Shown piece after piece: positions 24,177 to 32,795 of a DNA stretch of 64,000 bases. The translations under genes were made by a program, and so were the position numbers. Numbering within the stretch: position 1 is the stretch's first letter; each line of letters begins with the position of its first letter. The notes under the pieces are model-generated. The model saw only the letters and a list, made by a program, of their open reading frames with translations, searched no databases and was not told where the DNA came from. Source of the DNA: JBGSMF01 sp964651475 (lineage in GTDB: Bacteria; Chloroflexota; Anaerolineae; Fen-1058); NCBI GenBank assembly GCA_964651475.1, contig CAZYXV010000016.1, forward strand, positions 1 through 64,000, given 5' to 3'.

Positions 24177-25907
24177 ATGTCTAGCCCCAAAAGAACAACC
24201 GTAAATCAGTCATGGATGTCTCTAATTATCGTATTGATTGTATTATCGGCGGCCGGCTGTGGCCCAGGCGCCCAGCCGACCCAGGCGCCGCAGCCTGCCG
24301 CCACCGCCGCCGAAAAACCTGCTCAACCACCGCAAGCCGCCACTGCCCCCGCCGTGCAACCAACCCAGCCGCCGGCCGCGCCAACACTCACCCCCTCCGA
24401 AGACAAGCCGGTCAGGGGCGGCGTGGTGACGGTTGCCTTTAGCGAAGAGCCAAACTCGCTCGACCCTATTCTGGGCTACAACTTGCCGGCGTGGCAGAGC
24501 CTGATGAATTTGTATCGAGGCTTGATGATCTTTGAAGGCGACCGCGCCGTGCCGGACATGGCCGATGGCATGCCTGAGATTAGTGCGGATGGCACGGTCT
24601 ATACATTCAAAATCAAGCCTGGCATCAAGTTTCACAACGGGCGCGAAGTAGAGGCATCTGATTTCAAGTACAGCCTGGAACGCTGCCTCGACCCCGACTG
24701 GGCCAGTTGGGCCAACTATTACCTGATCAGTATCCAGGGCGCGCAAGACGTGATTGACGGCAACGCCAAACAAGCCAGCGGCATCGAGGTGATAGACAAG
24801 TACACCCTCCGCTTTACGCTGACGGCGCCGGATATGACCTTTCTGAATGTGCTGGCGCTGCCGAATAATTGGGCGGTGCCGAAAGAAGAGGTAGACAAGT
24901 GGGGCAAAGATTTTGAAAAGCATCCCGTCGGCGCGGGGCCTTTCATGCTCAAAGAATTTGCGCCCGGTGAAAAGGTCGTCTTTGTGCGCAACCCCGATTT
25001 CTTTCACGAGGGCCAGCCCTATATTGACGAGACCATCATTTATTCGGGAGTGGATCCTTCTACTGCGCTTTTGCGGCTGGAAAAGGGGGAACTGGACGTT
25101 CTCTTTGGCGACATGATCCCCTCCGCTGAATTTCCGCGTTTGCTTGGCGATGCCAAATACAAAGAATGGCTCTTTAACGAGCCTTCGATGTATACCTGGT
25201 GGCTGGGTTTGAACAACAAAGCTGCGCCGTTGGATAACCTGTTGGTGCGGCAGGCGCTCAACATGGCCGTCAATCGTGAAAAGGTTGCCAAGTTGACCGG
25301 CGGCAAGGGACAGGTTCTGTGGGGCATTTACCCATCCACCGCGCCTGGCTACGATCCCACCTACAAGCCCTATAGCTACGATCCTGCTGCTGCCCAGGCT
25401 AAATTAAAAGAATCCGGCTTGGCCGCCGGCACGGAACTGGAATTGCTCATCAGTTCGGATGATCCGCTGGCAACGACGATTGCCCAGGCGGTCCAACAAG
25501 ACCTGGAACAGATTGGCCTCAACATCAGCATCAAGCAAGTAGCCGATACGATGGCGTATGACCTCACCGTGGCGGGCGAGGCGCAAATGTACCTGAACTC
25601 GTGGTATATGATCCAGCCTGACCCGGCCGACCTCATCAACAACTTGTACATGACCGACGCCGGCAGCAACCAGGACTTTTACTCAAACACACAAGTGGAC
25701 GAGTTGGCCAAGCAAGCCCTGGCGGAGCAAGACCGCGAAAAACGCCTCAAGCTCTACCAAGATATCGAGCACTTGCTGATGCAAGACGCCGTGCACGTCC
25801 CATTATTCACCGGTATCTCTTACTACATGCACACGCCCAAGATCAAGGGCTTTTATTCCCGTTCCGAGTATGGGCCATTCTTTGAACGCATGTGGGTCAA
25901 GCCCTAG
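24177..25907 (+). CDS. ABC transporter substrate-binding lipoprotein (SBP_bac_5)
   Basis: The 576-residue protein is a DppA/OppA-type solute receptor. A lipoprotein signal ends in LSAAGC and is followed by a long Pro/Ala/Gln linker (about residues 28-75). The family pattern FSEEPNSLDPILGYN opens the mature fold, with DGTVYTFKIKPGIKFHNG and later ALNMAVNRE. It would deliver a peptide or other amide or amine solute to the two permeases encoded next. A strong GGGAGG site precedes the ATG. Its place in an MttB cluster suggests a methylated-amine ligand, but the family mostly binds peptides, nickel or glycosides. Confidence 0.92.
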   Translation: MSSPKRTTVNQSWMSLIIVLIVLSAAGCGPGAQPTQAPQPAATAAEKPAQPPQAATAPAVQPTQPPAAPTLTPSEDKPVRGGVVTVAFSEEPNSLDPILGYNLPAWQSLMNLYRGLMIFEGDRAVPDMADGMPEISADGTVYTFKIKPGIKFHNGREVEASDFKYSLERCLDPDWASWANYYLISIQGAQDVIDGNAKQASGIEVIDKYTLRFTLTAPDMTFLNVLALPNNWAVPKEEVDKWGKDFEKHPVGAGPFMLKEFAPGEKVVFVRNPDFFHEGQPYIDETIIYSGVDPSTALLRLEKGELDVLFGDMIPSAEFPRLLGDAKYKEWLFNEPSMYTWWLGLNNKAAPLDNLLVRQALNMAVNREKVAKLTGGKGQVLWGIYPSTAPGYDPTYKPYSYDPAAAQAKLKESGLAAGTELELLISSDDPLATTIAQAVQQDLEQIGLNISIKQVADTMAYDLTVAGEAQMYLNSWYMIQPDPADLINNLYMTDAGSNQDFYSNTQVDELAKQALAEQDREKRLKLYQDIEHLLMQDAVHVPLFTGISYYMHTPKIKGFYSRSEYGPFFERMWVKP

Positions 25908-25962
25908 TCGGGTCGGCTACGCCAAGCCCAAGTAGCGGTTGTACAGATTCCGGGCTATATAG

Positions 25963-26859
25963 ATGTCTGGTGAGCAGCACAACGCCCTCGAGGTTGGGAC
26001 ACATCATTCGCTTTGGTCCGATGCATGGCGAAGACTGCTAGAAGACCGCGCCGCTGTGGCCGGCGCCATCATCTGCCTGCTGTTGGTGATTGTGGCGCTG
26101 CTGGCTCCCTGGCTGGCGCCGCATCCTCCCAACTTGGGATACCTTGAAGGGCTTTCGGAACAGGGAGGGCCGGTGGCTCCTAACCGTACTTTTCTCTTGG
26201 GAAGCGATAGCCTGGGTCGAGATGTGCTGAGTCGCTTGATCTGGGGGGCGCGAGTATCCTTATTCGTCGGCATCTTGGGCAATGGGCTGTCCGTCGTCAT
26301 CGCCATCTTTATGGGAGCGATAGCAGCATTTCTGGGCGGCAAGGTAGAAACGGTCATCATGCGCTTTACCGACGTGATGATGGCCTTTCCGACGCTCTTG
26401 CTGGCGATTGCCCTGAGCGCCGTGTTGCGTCCAGGCGTGGACGTTCTCATCATCGTCATTGCCGCAGTGTACTGGGTTTACCTGGCGCGCATTATCCACG
26501 GGCGAGTGTTGAGCCTCAAGGAGATGGATTTTGTGCTGGCGGCGCGCTCGGTGGGGGCGGGCCAGTGGCGGATTCTCAGCCGCCACATCCTGCCTCACCT
26601 GGTTTCGGAGGCGGTGATTTACGCCACGTTGGGAGTGGCCAGCACCGTGCTGATGGAGGCGGAACTCAGTTACCTGGGGTTGGGTATCCGGCTGCCCACC
26701 GCTTCGTGGGGGGGCATGATTGCAGAAGGCCAGGCGTACTATCGGAGCGCACCCTGGCTCATCCTCAGCCCTGGCGTGATGTTGATGCTGACAGTGCTGG
26801 GGTTTAACTTGATGGGTGATGGGCTGCGCGACGCGCTAGACCCGCAGCAGCGGCGCTAA
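25963..26859 (+). CDS. ABC transporter permease, DppC type
   Basis: The 298-residue inner-membrane permease has six predicted helices and the cytoplasmic EAA loop (VLAARSVGAGQWRILSRHILPH), preceded by LLGSDSLGRDVLSRLIWG, typical of the DppC/OppC group. It pairs with the DppB-type gene 11 bases on. The order C-then-B is reversed from the common B-then-C. The start has a poor ribosome site. Confidence 0.9.
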   Translation: MSGEQHNALEVGTHHSLWSDAWRRLLEDRAAVAGAIICLLLVIVALLAPWLAPHPPNLGYLEGLSEQGGPVAPNRTFLLGSDSLGRDVLSRLIWGARVSLFVGILGNGLSVVIAIFMGAIAAFLGGKVETVIMRFTDVMMAFPTLLLAIALSAVLRPGVDVLIIVIAAVYWVYLARIIHGRVLSLKEMDFVLAARSVGAGQWRILSRHILPHLVSEAVIYATLGVASTVLMEAELSYLGLGIRLPTASWGGMIAEGQAYYRSAPWLILSPGVMLMLTVLGFNLMGDGLRDALDPQQRR

Positions 26860-26870
26860 AAGAAGGTAAA

Positions 26871-27803
26871 ATGACCGAATACCTGGTACGGCGCTTTTCG
26901 AGCATGCTCTTGGTGATATTCTTGATCTTGACGCTCACGTTCGTGTTGGCCTATTTGATCCCGGCCGATCCGGCGCGAGCCGTGGCCGGGCCGCGCGCCA
27001 GGCCAGAGACCATGGCGCTCATTCGCCAGGATTTAGGGCTGGATCAACCCTTGCACGTTCAATACGTGCGTTATCTGTCTCGACTTGTCCGGGGCGACCT
27101 GGGCACCTCGTATCGGCTGCGGCAGCCGGTAATGGAGATCCTGCTGCGCCGCCTGCCGGCCACCGCTCAACTGGCTTTTGCGGGCGTACTGGTCGAATTG
27201 TTGATGGGAATTCCGGTGGGCATCATTTCTGCTGTCTGGCAGCGCAGTGTGTGGGATCGGCTGTTCATGCTGTTGGCGTTATTTGGCGTGGCCGCACCGT
27301 CGTTCTGGCTGGGATTGGTTCTGTTGTACGTCTTTGGTTATCTCGTCCCTATCTTTCCGCTGGGCGGACCAGGGGGGTTGGCGCACCTGATCCTGCCAGC
27401 CTTTACGCTGGGGTTGGCCGGCGGCGCGTGGTACGCGCGCATGCTGCGTTCGAGCATGCTCGATATCTTGCACTCCGATTACGTGCGCACGGCCCGCGCC
27501 AAGGGACTGGCCGAAAATGTGGTGCTGTTGCGCCACGCGTTGAGGAACGCCATTCAACCCATCGTCACGATGGTTGGAATGGATTTGGGCTACTATCTGG
27601 GCGGCATTGTGTTGATCGAGGCCGTGTTTTCCTGGCCGGGCATCGGTTACGAGATGTGGCAGGCAATTGGCAATCTGGATGTCCCGGTGATTGTGGGAAC
27701 GATTACGTTTGCCGCCATCGCTATCGTCGTGATGAATTTTATCGTAGACATGTTGTACTCTGCGATTGATCCTCGCGTGAGGTTGAGTCGAAAATCCATA
27801 TAA
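26871..27803 (+). CDS. ABC transporter permease, DppB type
   Basis: The 310-residue permease begins MTEYLVRRFSSMLLVIFLI and has RQDLGLDQPLHVQYVRYL plus the EAA loop (VRTARAKGLAENVVLLRHALRNA), all features of DppB/OppB. Six helices are predicted. It completes a receptor plus two-permease set. The DppD/DppF ATPases that must power it are not encoded in the window. MttB gene 1 starts 15 bases downstream. Confidence 0.92.
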   Translation: MTEYLVRRFSSMLLVIFLILTLTFVLAYLIPADPARAVAGPRARPETMALIRQDLGLDQPLHVQYVRYLSRLVRGDLGTSYRLRQPVMEILLRRLPATAQLAFAGVLVELLMGIPVGIISAVWQRSVWDRLFMLLALFGVAAPSFWLGLVLLYVFGYLVPIFPLGGPGGLAHLILPAFTLGLAGGAWYARMLRSSMLDILHSDYVRTARAKGLAENVVLLRHALRNAIQPIVTMVGMDLGYYLGGIVLIEAVFSWPGIGYEMWQAIGNLDVPVIVGTITFAAIAIVVMNFIVDMLYSAIDPRVRLSRKSI

Positions 27804-27817
27804 GGATTGAACACACC

Positions 27818-29326
27818 ATGCAAAAAGATAAACTATCGAAAAAGCCAGATAAAACCGCGCCGGTGCCCAGCGCCCCCTCGCGGCCTTCCGGCTATCGAAC
27901 GTTCACCGACGCACAGCTGGACGAAATCCACCTGGCCTCGCTCGAGATTTTGCGCCGCACCGGCGTGCGCGTGCACGAGGCCGAATCGCTGGCCTTGCTT
28001 CAGGACGCCGGCTGCATTGTCACCGATGAAAGCCTGGTGCGTTTTCCTCCCGCCGTAGTTGAAAACGCGATAGCCGACGCACCTTCGCGAATTGTGTTGT
28101 GCAATCGCACCGGCGAACCGCGCGTGTACCTGGAAGGCCACCGCGTCTATTTTGGCACTGGCTCGGACTTGCCCAACACGCTCGACCTGGAAAGCGGCGA
28201 GCGGCGGCCCTCGCTGCTTTCGGATATAAAGAACGCCGCCCGGCTGGCGGATTGGCTGCCTAACCTGGATTTTGTGATGTCTATGGCGCTGCCTTCCGAC
28301 GCGCCGATGCAAACGTCGGACCGGCGCTCGTTCCTGGCAATGACGGAGAACACCGTCAAGCCGCTAGTCTTTACCGCGTGGGACGAGGCGGGGCTGGCAG
28401 ACATTATGGCTATGGCAGAAGCCATCGCGGGCGGACCAGAGGAACTTGAACTCAAGCCATTTTTGTTGGCCTATCTTGAACCTACGTCGCCGCTACAGCA
28501 CTCTGAGGTGGTTTTGCGCAAGATGTTGATGATGGCCGATCACGGGCTGCCGTTTGTTTACGCGCCTGGACCGGTCGAGGGCGGCTCGGCGCCGGTCACT
28601 TCGGCGGGCAGCCTGGCGATGGCCAACGCCGAAGTGCTCAGCGGCATTGCGATTGCTCAACTCCGGCGCAAAGGAACGCCAGTGGTATGGGGATCGGGCA
28701 GCGGCCCGCTGGACATGCGGACGATGGTCGCCACGTACAGTTCGCCGGAATTCATGCTGCACTGCATGGCGATGGCCGAGATGGCGCATTACTATTATCA
28801 CAAGCCGGTGTGGGGCTTTGCGGGCTGCTCGGACTCCAAGCTGCCGGATATCCAGGCCGGCATCGAAAGCGCCTTGTGGGTTCTGTGGACGGCGCTCAGC
28901 GGCGCGAATCTCGTTCACGATATTGGTTACATTGAATCGGGCCTCACTGGCTCGTGCGAAATGATGGTGGTGTGCGACGAGATTATTGGCTTTGTGCGCC
29001 GCCTCATGCGTGGAATCGAAATCACGCCCGAAACACTGGCGCTAGACGTGATTGACCAGATTGGACCGGGCGGAAGCTATGTGACCGCGCCGCACACCAT
29101 GCAGCATTTTCGCCAGGTATGGTATCCGCGCGTGCTGGATCGGCGCAACCATCACGGCTGGATGCAGGCCGGCCAGCCAACGGCCCTCAACACCGCACGC
29201 GACGTGGCGCGCGACGTCGTCGCCAATCACCAACCCGTTCCACTCCCGCCCGCCACGCTCGATACACTACGAGCCATCATGGCGGAAGCCGACAAACGGC
29301 ACATCCCCAATACCCGTTCTGGATGA
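27818..29326 (+). CDS. MttB-superfamily methyltransferase 1 (non-pyrrolysine)
   Basis: The 502-residue protein is a trimethylamine-methyltransferase-family TIM barrel, with LASLEILRRTGVRVHEAES near the start and AGSLAMANAEVLSGIAIAQL in the barrel. No in-frame TAG interrupts it, so it lacks pyrrolysine. Characterised non-Pyl members (MtgB, MtpB, MtcB) demethylate quaternary amines such as glycine betaine, proline betaine or carnitine and methylate a corrinoid protein; the substrate here is unknown. It has a longer charged N-terminus than the other four paralogues. The amidohydrolase gene follows after three bases. Confidence 0.9.
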   Translation: MQKDKLSKKPDKTAPVPSAPSRPSGYRTFTDAQLDEIHLASLEILRRTGVRVHEAESLALLQDAGCIVTDESLVRFPPAVVENAIADAPSRIVLCNRTGEPRVYLEGHRVYFGTGSDLPNTLDLESGERRPSLLSDIKNAARLADWLPNLDFVMSMALPSDAPMQTSDRRSFLAMTENTVKPLVFTAWDEAGLADIMAMAEAIAGGPEELELKPFLLAYLEPTSPLQHSEVVLRKMLMMADHGLPFVYAPGPVEGGSAPVTSAGSLAMANAEVLSGIAIAQLRRKGTPVVWGSGSGPLDMRTMVATYSSPEFMLHCMAMAEMAHYYYHKPVWGFAGCSDSKLPDIQAGIESALWVLWTALSGANLVHDIGYIESGLTGSCEMMVVCDEIIGFVRRLMRGIEITPETLALDVIDQIGPGGSYVTAPHTMQHFRQVWYPRVLDRRNHHGWMQAGQPTALNTARDVARDVVANHQPVPLPPATLDTLRAIMAEADKRHIPNTRSG

Positions 29327-29329
29327 CAA

Positions 29330-30580
29330 ATGACTGAACAAGCTAACCTGATTATCCGCGCCAAAATGCTGATTGACGGCCTGGGTGGGGCGCCCGTTTC
29401 GCAAGGCCTGGTGGCAGTCGCCGGAGACAAAATCGTCTACGCCGGAGCGGCTGCGGATGCGCCCCAGTTCCCCGGCGCGCAACTGGTGGATTTGCCCGAC
29501 GGGTGTTTGCTGCCGGGACTGATTGACATGCACGTCCATCCCACCTACTTTTGGGAAGAGCCGGATTCGGCCACGTATACGTATGAACCCGAAGGGGCGC
29601 TGGTGTATTCTCCGGTGATGATCGCCATGCTGGCGACGAGCAATCTATACAAGGCGCTGATGTCCGGCGTGACGACGGCGCGCGACACTGGCTCGATCAA
29701 CGACATCATGTTCGATGTGAAACGGGCGGTGCAAAAAGGTCTTGTGCCCGGACCCAAGCTGTACGTGTCTGGACGTTTGATTGTGCCGACCGGCGGGCAC
29801 GTGCATTACTTGCCTGGGCTGGCTAATCAAGCCGATGGGCCGAATGGTTTTAGGCGCGCTGTGCGTAAAGAAATTCGGGCAGGGGCCGATTTTATCAAGC
29901 TGGCCAATAACTGCCGGGATTGCACTCAAGAAGAACTGAACGCCGCCGTAGATGAAGCGCACCGGCAAGGCAAAAAAGTTGCCTGCCATACCTCCAAGCC
30001 GCCTTCGCAGCGCATGGCTATCGAGGCCGGCGTTGACACATTCGAGCACGGCGCGCCCACGCCGGAAGAGATTGACCTGGCGGCAAAGAAAGGAATTGCC
30101 TGGACGCCAACACTCAACATTTCACAAGAATATCTGAAATGGTGTGAGCGGCGCTTTGATCACAGCAATCCAGTGTTTGCCAAATGCGCCAGAAAAGAGT
30201 ATGCCGAGACCACCCACTATCTGGAAGGTAAACACGCCTCAATCGAGTACGCGCTCAAGGCCGGGGTAAAGCTACTGGCCGGCACCGATAGTTGGATGGG
30301 CGGCGTGCGCTTTGGCGCGATGCCCGACGAGATGCGCTGGCTGGTCGAGTATGGCTGCACGCCGATGCAGGCCATCCAGGCGGCCACGTTGCACCCAGCT
30401 CAATCTATGGGCTGGGCAGACATTGGCGCGCTGCAAGCGGGCAAGCTGGCCGATGTGATTGCTGTAGAAGGCGATCCTCTGTCCAGCATCCGCACAATGG
30501 ATAAGGTGACGCTGGTGGTGCGCGAAGGCAAGATTGTCAAATACCACATGCCAAATATCAGTTATCAAATTTCAAATTGA
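29330..30580 (+). CDS. Metal-dependent amidohydrolase
   Basis: The 416-residue enzyme belongs to the imidazolonepropionase/prolidase-like branch of the amidohydrolase superfamily. It has the metal-binding H-x-H in GLIDMHVHP, a candidate bridging Lys in GADFIKLANN, further metal His residues in ACHTSKPPS and TFEHGAP, and the catalytic Asp in LAGTDSW. It should hydrolyse an amide or cyclic amide, perhaps releasing the methylated amine used by the neighbours. Its last ten residues come from an AT-rich repeat (about 30550-30580), so the natural C-terminus may have been extended by repeat insertion. Confidence 0.88.
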   Translation: MTEQANLIIRAKMLIDGLGGAPVSQGLVAVAGDKIVYAGAAADAPQFPGAQLVDLPDGCLLPGLIDMHVHPTYFWEEPDSATYTYEPEGALVYSPVMIAMLATSNLYKALMSGVTTARDTGSINDIMFDVKRAVQKGLVPGPKLYVSGRLIVPTGGHVHYLPGLANQADGPNGFRRAVRKEIRAGADFIKLANNCRDCTQEELNAAVDEAHRQGKKVACHTSKPPSQRMAIEAGVDTFEHGAPTPEEIDLAAKKGIAWTPTLNISQEYLKWCERRFDHSNPVFAKCARKEYAETTHYLEGKHASIEYALKAGVKLLAGTDSWMGGVRFGAMPDEMRWLVEYGCTPMQAIQAATLHPAQSMGWADIGALQAGKLADVIAVEGDPLSSIRTMDKVTLVVREGKIVKYHMPNISYQISN

Positions 30581-30593
30581 TAGGAGATTAAAA

Positions 30594-31241
30594 ATGTCTA
30601 AAGAATTGTTCGACTTGATGCGGCAAAGTATTATTGACGGCGATACCGAGCAGGCCGAGGCGCTGGCGCATCAGGCGCTTGAAAAAGGTCTGGATCCTTT
30701 GGAAGCGATTAACGAGGGTTACGTAGCCGGCGTGAATTACGTGGGCGAGCAGTTTGGCTGCGGCGACATGTTCTTGCCCGACCTGGTGCTGGCCGGCGAG
30801 GCAATGAAAGCCGCCGTGGCAGTGCTCGAGCCAGAAATGCAAAAGCGCGGTTCGCAGCGGCAAATGTTGGGCAAGGTGGTGTTGGGCACCGTCAAGGGTG
30901 ACATTCACGAAATCGGCAAGACGCTAGTGGCAACCATGCTTTCAGCCAGCGGCTTTGAGGTGTACGACCTGGGCGTGGATGTGCCGGTGGCCAGGTTTGC
31001 CGAAAAGGCGCGCGAGGTCAACGCCGACATTGTGGGGGCGTCGGCCCTGCTCACCACGACCATGGTCGGGCAAAAATCCGTCATCGAAGCGTTGGCAGAC
31101 ATGGGCCTGCGTCCCAAGGTCAAAGTGATGGTAGGCGGAGCGCCGGTCACGCGCAGTTGGGCCAACGAAATCGGCGCGGAGGGTTATAGCGAAGACGCCA
31201 TCGGCGCGGTGGCCGAAGCCAAACGGCTGATGGGACTGTGA
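30594..31241 (+). CDS. Methyltransferase corrinoid protein (MtgC/MttC type)
   Basis: This 215-residue protein is the cobalamin carrier of the cluster. A four-helix cap (residues about 1-90, with VGEQFGCGDMFLPDLVLAGEAM) precedes a Rossmann cobalamin domain with the base-off motif D103-I-H105-E-I-G, then GASALLTTTM and VGGAPVT. It accepts methyl groups from MttB-type enzymes and hands them to a pterin or thiol methyltransferase. GGAG precedes the ATG at 30594; an earlier in-frame start falls inside the amidohydrolase gene. One carrier for five MttB paralogues is notable. Confidence 0.95.
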   Translation: MSKELFDLMRQSIIDGDTEQAEALAHQALEKGLDPLEAINEGYVAGVNYVGEQFGCGDMFLPDLVLAGEAMKAAVAVLEPEMQKRGSQRQMLGKVVLGTVKGDIHEIGKTLVATMLSASGFEVYDLGVDVPVARFAEKAREVNADIVGASALLTTTMVGQKSVIEALADMGLRPKVKVMVGGAPVTRSWANEIGAEGYSEDAIGAVAEAKRLMGL

Positions 31242-31253
31242 TACAAGCCTAGT

Positions 31254-31290
31254 GCGTATTGCGTATTCCGTAACGCTCTACGCAATACGC
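31254..31290. repeat. Inverted repeat GCGTATTGCGTA before MttB gene 2
   Basis: Perfect 12-base arms GCGTATTGCGTA (31254-31265) and TACGCAATACGC (31279-31290), followed by a partial third copy (GATACGCAAC). It fills the spacer between the corrinoid gene and MttB 2. Confidence 0.75.
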
Positions 31291-31313
31291 GATACGCAAC
31301 ACGGAGTAATTTA

Positions 31314-32771
31314 ATGGCTGGCAAGATTAATGCAATTTCAAATCCCCGTTTGAGTTTAAACATCCTCAGCAGCGAGGACGTGCGGCGCATCCACACTGCC
31401 ACGCTCGACCTTATCGAATCCGTCGGCGTGCGCTTTCCTTCGCACAAGGCGCTGGACATCTGGGAGGCTCACGGCGCCAAGGTGGATCGCCAGACGATGA
31501 TTGTCCGGGCGCCTGGGCGTCTCATCGAAGACGCGCTGAAAAAAGCGCCGCCGGTATATACGCTGGCCGCGCGCGATCCGGCGCAGGATTTGCCGATGGA
31601 CGGCAAACACGTTTTCTTGGGTACCGACGGCTGCGGCGTGGAGGTGATTGATCCTTTCACCGGCCAGCGCCACCGATCGGGCAAGCAAGACGTCGCCGAT
31701 TGCACCCGTGTGGCCGACGCACTGGAAGAAGTGGGCTTTTGGTGGTGCATGGTCTCGGCTCAAGATTGCCCGCCCGAAAGCCGCAGCCTGCATGAATTGG
31801 AAGTGGCCTGGCTCAACACCACCAAGCACGTGCAGACCGAAACCATCGTCAACGAGCGCGAAATGCGCGCCGCCGTCGAAATGGCCGCCGCCATTGCGGG
31901 CGGCCACGACAAGCTGCGCCAGCGTCCTATCCTTTCAATCATGCAATGCACCGCCTGCCCGCTAGGGCACGATGGCGGCAGCATCGAGGCCGGGCTGGTG
32001 GCCGCCGAGGCGGGCCTGCCGGTGGGTTACATGACCATGACCTCGTGCGCTTCCACCGCCCCGGCTACGCTGGCGGGCAACCTGGTGGTGGGCAATGCCG
32101 AGGTCATTAGCGCGCTGGCGCTGATGGAGCTGGCGCATCCCGGCGCGCCGGTTTACTATGCGGCGGCTCAAACGGTGATGGACTTGCGCACCGGCGGGTA
32201 CACCGGGGGCGGGCCGGAAGACTATTTGTTCGGCGCGGCCACCAACGTGCTTTCGGATTTCTACAACGTGCCGCTTTCGATGGGCGCGTTTGCTACCGGC
32301 GCCAAGGAACCCGATTGGCAGGCGGCGGTAGATAACAGCTTTTCGTCGCTCATGGCCTCGCTCACCGGCTCGGACATGTTGTTGGGCTGCGGCCTGCTGC
32401 ACGGCAGCCGCATCCTCAGCTACGAGATGATGGTGATGGATTGCGAGATTTACAGCATCGTCCGCAAAATGATGGACGGCATTGTAGTAAATGACGAAAC
32501 GCTGGCGCTGGACGTGATCCGCGCGGTGGGGCCGAGCGGCAACTTTTTGGCGCAAAAGCACACCCGGAAGCACATGCGCGAACTGTGGCAGCCTCGCCTG
32601 ATTGATCGCCGACCCTACGAGGTGTGGGAACAAAAGCGCGATGGCTCGCGCGATTGGGCGCGGCAGCGGGCGCAAGACATTCTCAAAAATCACCAGCCCG
32701 ACCCGCTCGATCCACAATTGGCGGCGGAACTGGCGCGGATTATTAAAGCAGAAGAAACCAGGGTTCTTTAA
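31314..32771 (+). CDS. MttB-superfamily methyltransferase 2 (non-pyrrolysine)
   Basis: The 485-residue paralogue opens with LNILSSEDVRRIHTATLDLIESVGVRF, the standard MttB N-terminal helix pair. Barrel segments include TLAGNLVVGNAEVISALALMEL and a late IYSIVRKMMDGIVVNDETLALDVI. No internal amber codon occurs. It probably demethylates an N-methylated compound distinct from those of its neighbours. GGAG lies seven to ten bases before the ATG. Its last six codons and stop lie in a perfect 31-base palindrome. Confidence 0.9.
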   Translation: MAGKINAISNPRLSLNILSSEDVRRIHTATLDLIESVGVRFPSHKALDIWEAHGAKVDRQTMIVRAPGRLIEDALKKAPPVYTLAARDPAQDLPMDGKHVFLGTDGCGVEVIDPFTGQRHRSGKQDVADCTRVADALEEVGFWWCMVSAQDCPPESRSLHELEVAWLNTTKHVQTETIVNEREMRAAVEMAAAIAGGHDKLRQRPILSIMQCTACPLGHDGGSIEAGLVAAEAGLPVGYMTMTSCASTAPATLAGNLVVGNAEVISALALMELAHPGAPVYYAAAQTVMDLRTGGYTGGGPEDYLFGAATNVLSDFYNVPLSMGAFATGAKEPDWQAAVDNSFSSLMASLTGSDMLLGCGLLHGSRILSYEMMVMDCEIYSIVRKMMDGIVVNDETLALDVIRAVGPSGNFLAQKHTRKHMRELWQPRLIDRRPYEVWEQKRDGSRDWARQRAQDILKNHQPDPLDPQLAAELARIIKAEETRVL

Positions 32772-32784
32772 GAACCCTGGTTTC
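32754..32784. repeat. Perfect 31-base palindrome over the MttB 2 stop codon
   Basis: Arms GAAACCAGGGTTCTT (32754-32768) and AAGAACCCTGGTTTC (32770-32784) flank a single central T, the first base of the TAA stop. It ends one base before the GGAG site of MttB 3, so a hairpin here could hinder or couple translation of that gene. Confidence 0.85.
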
Positions 32785-32795
32785 TGGAGATAACT

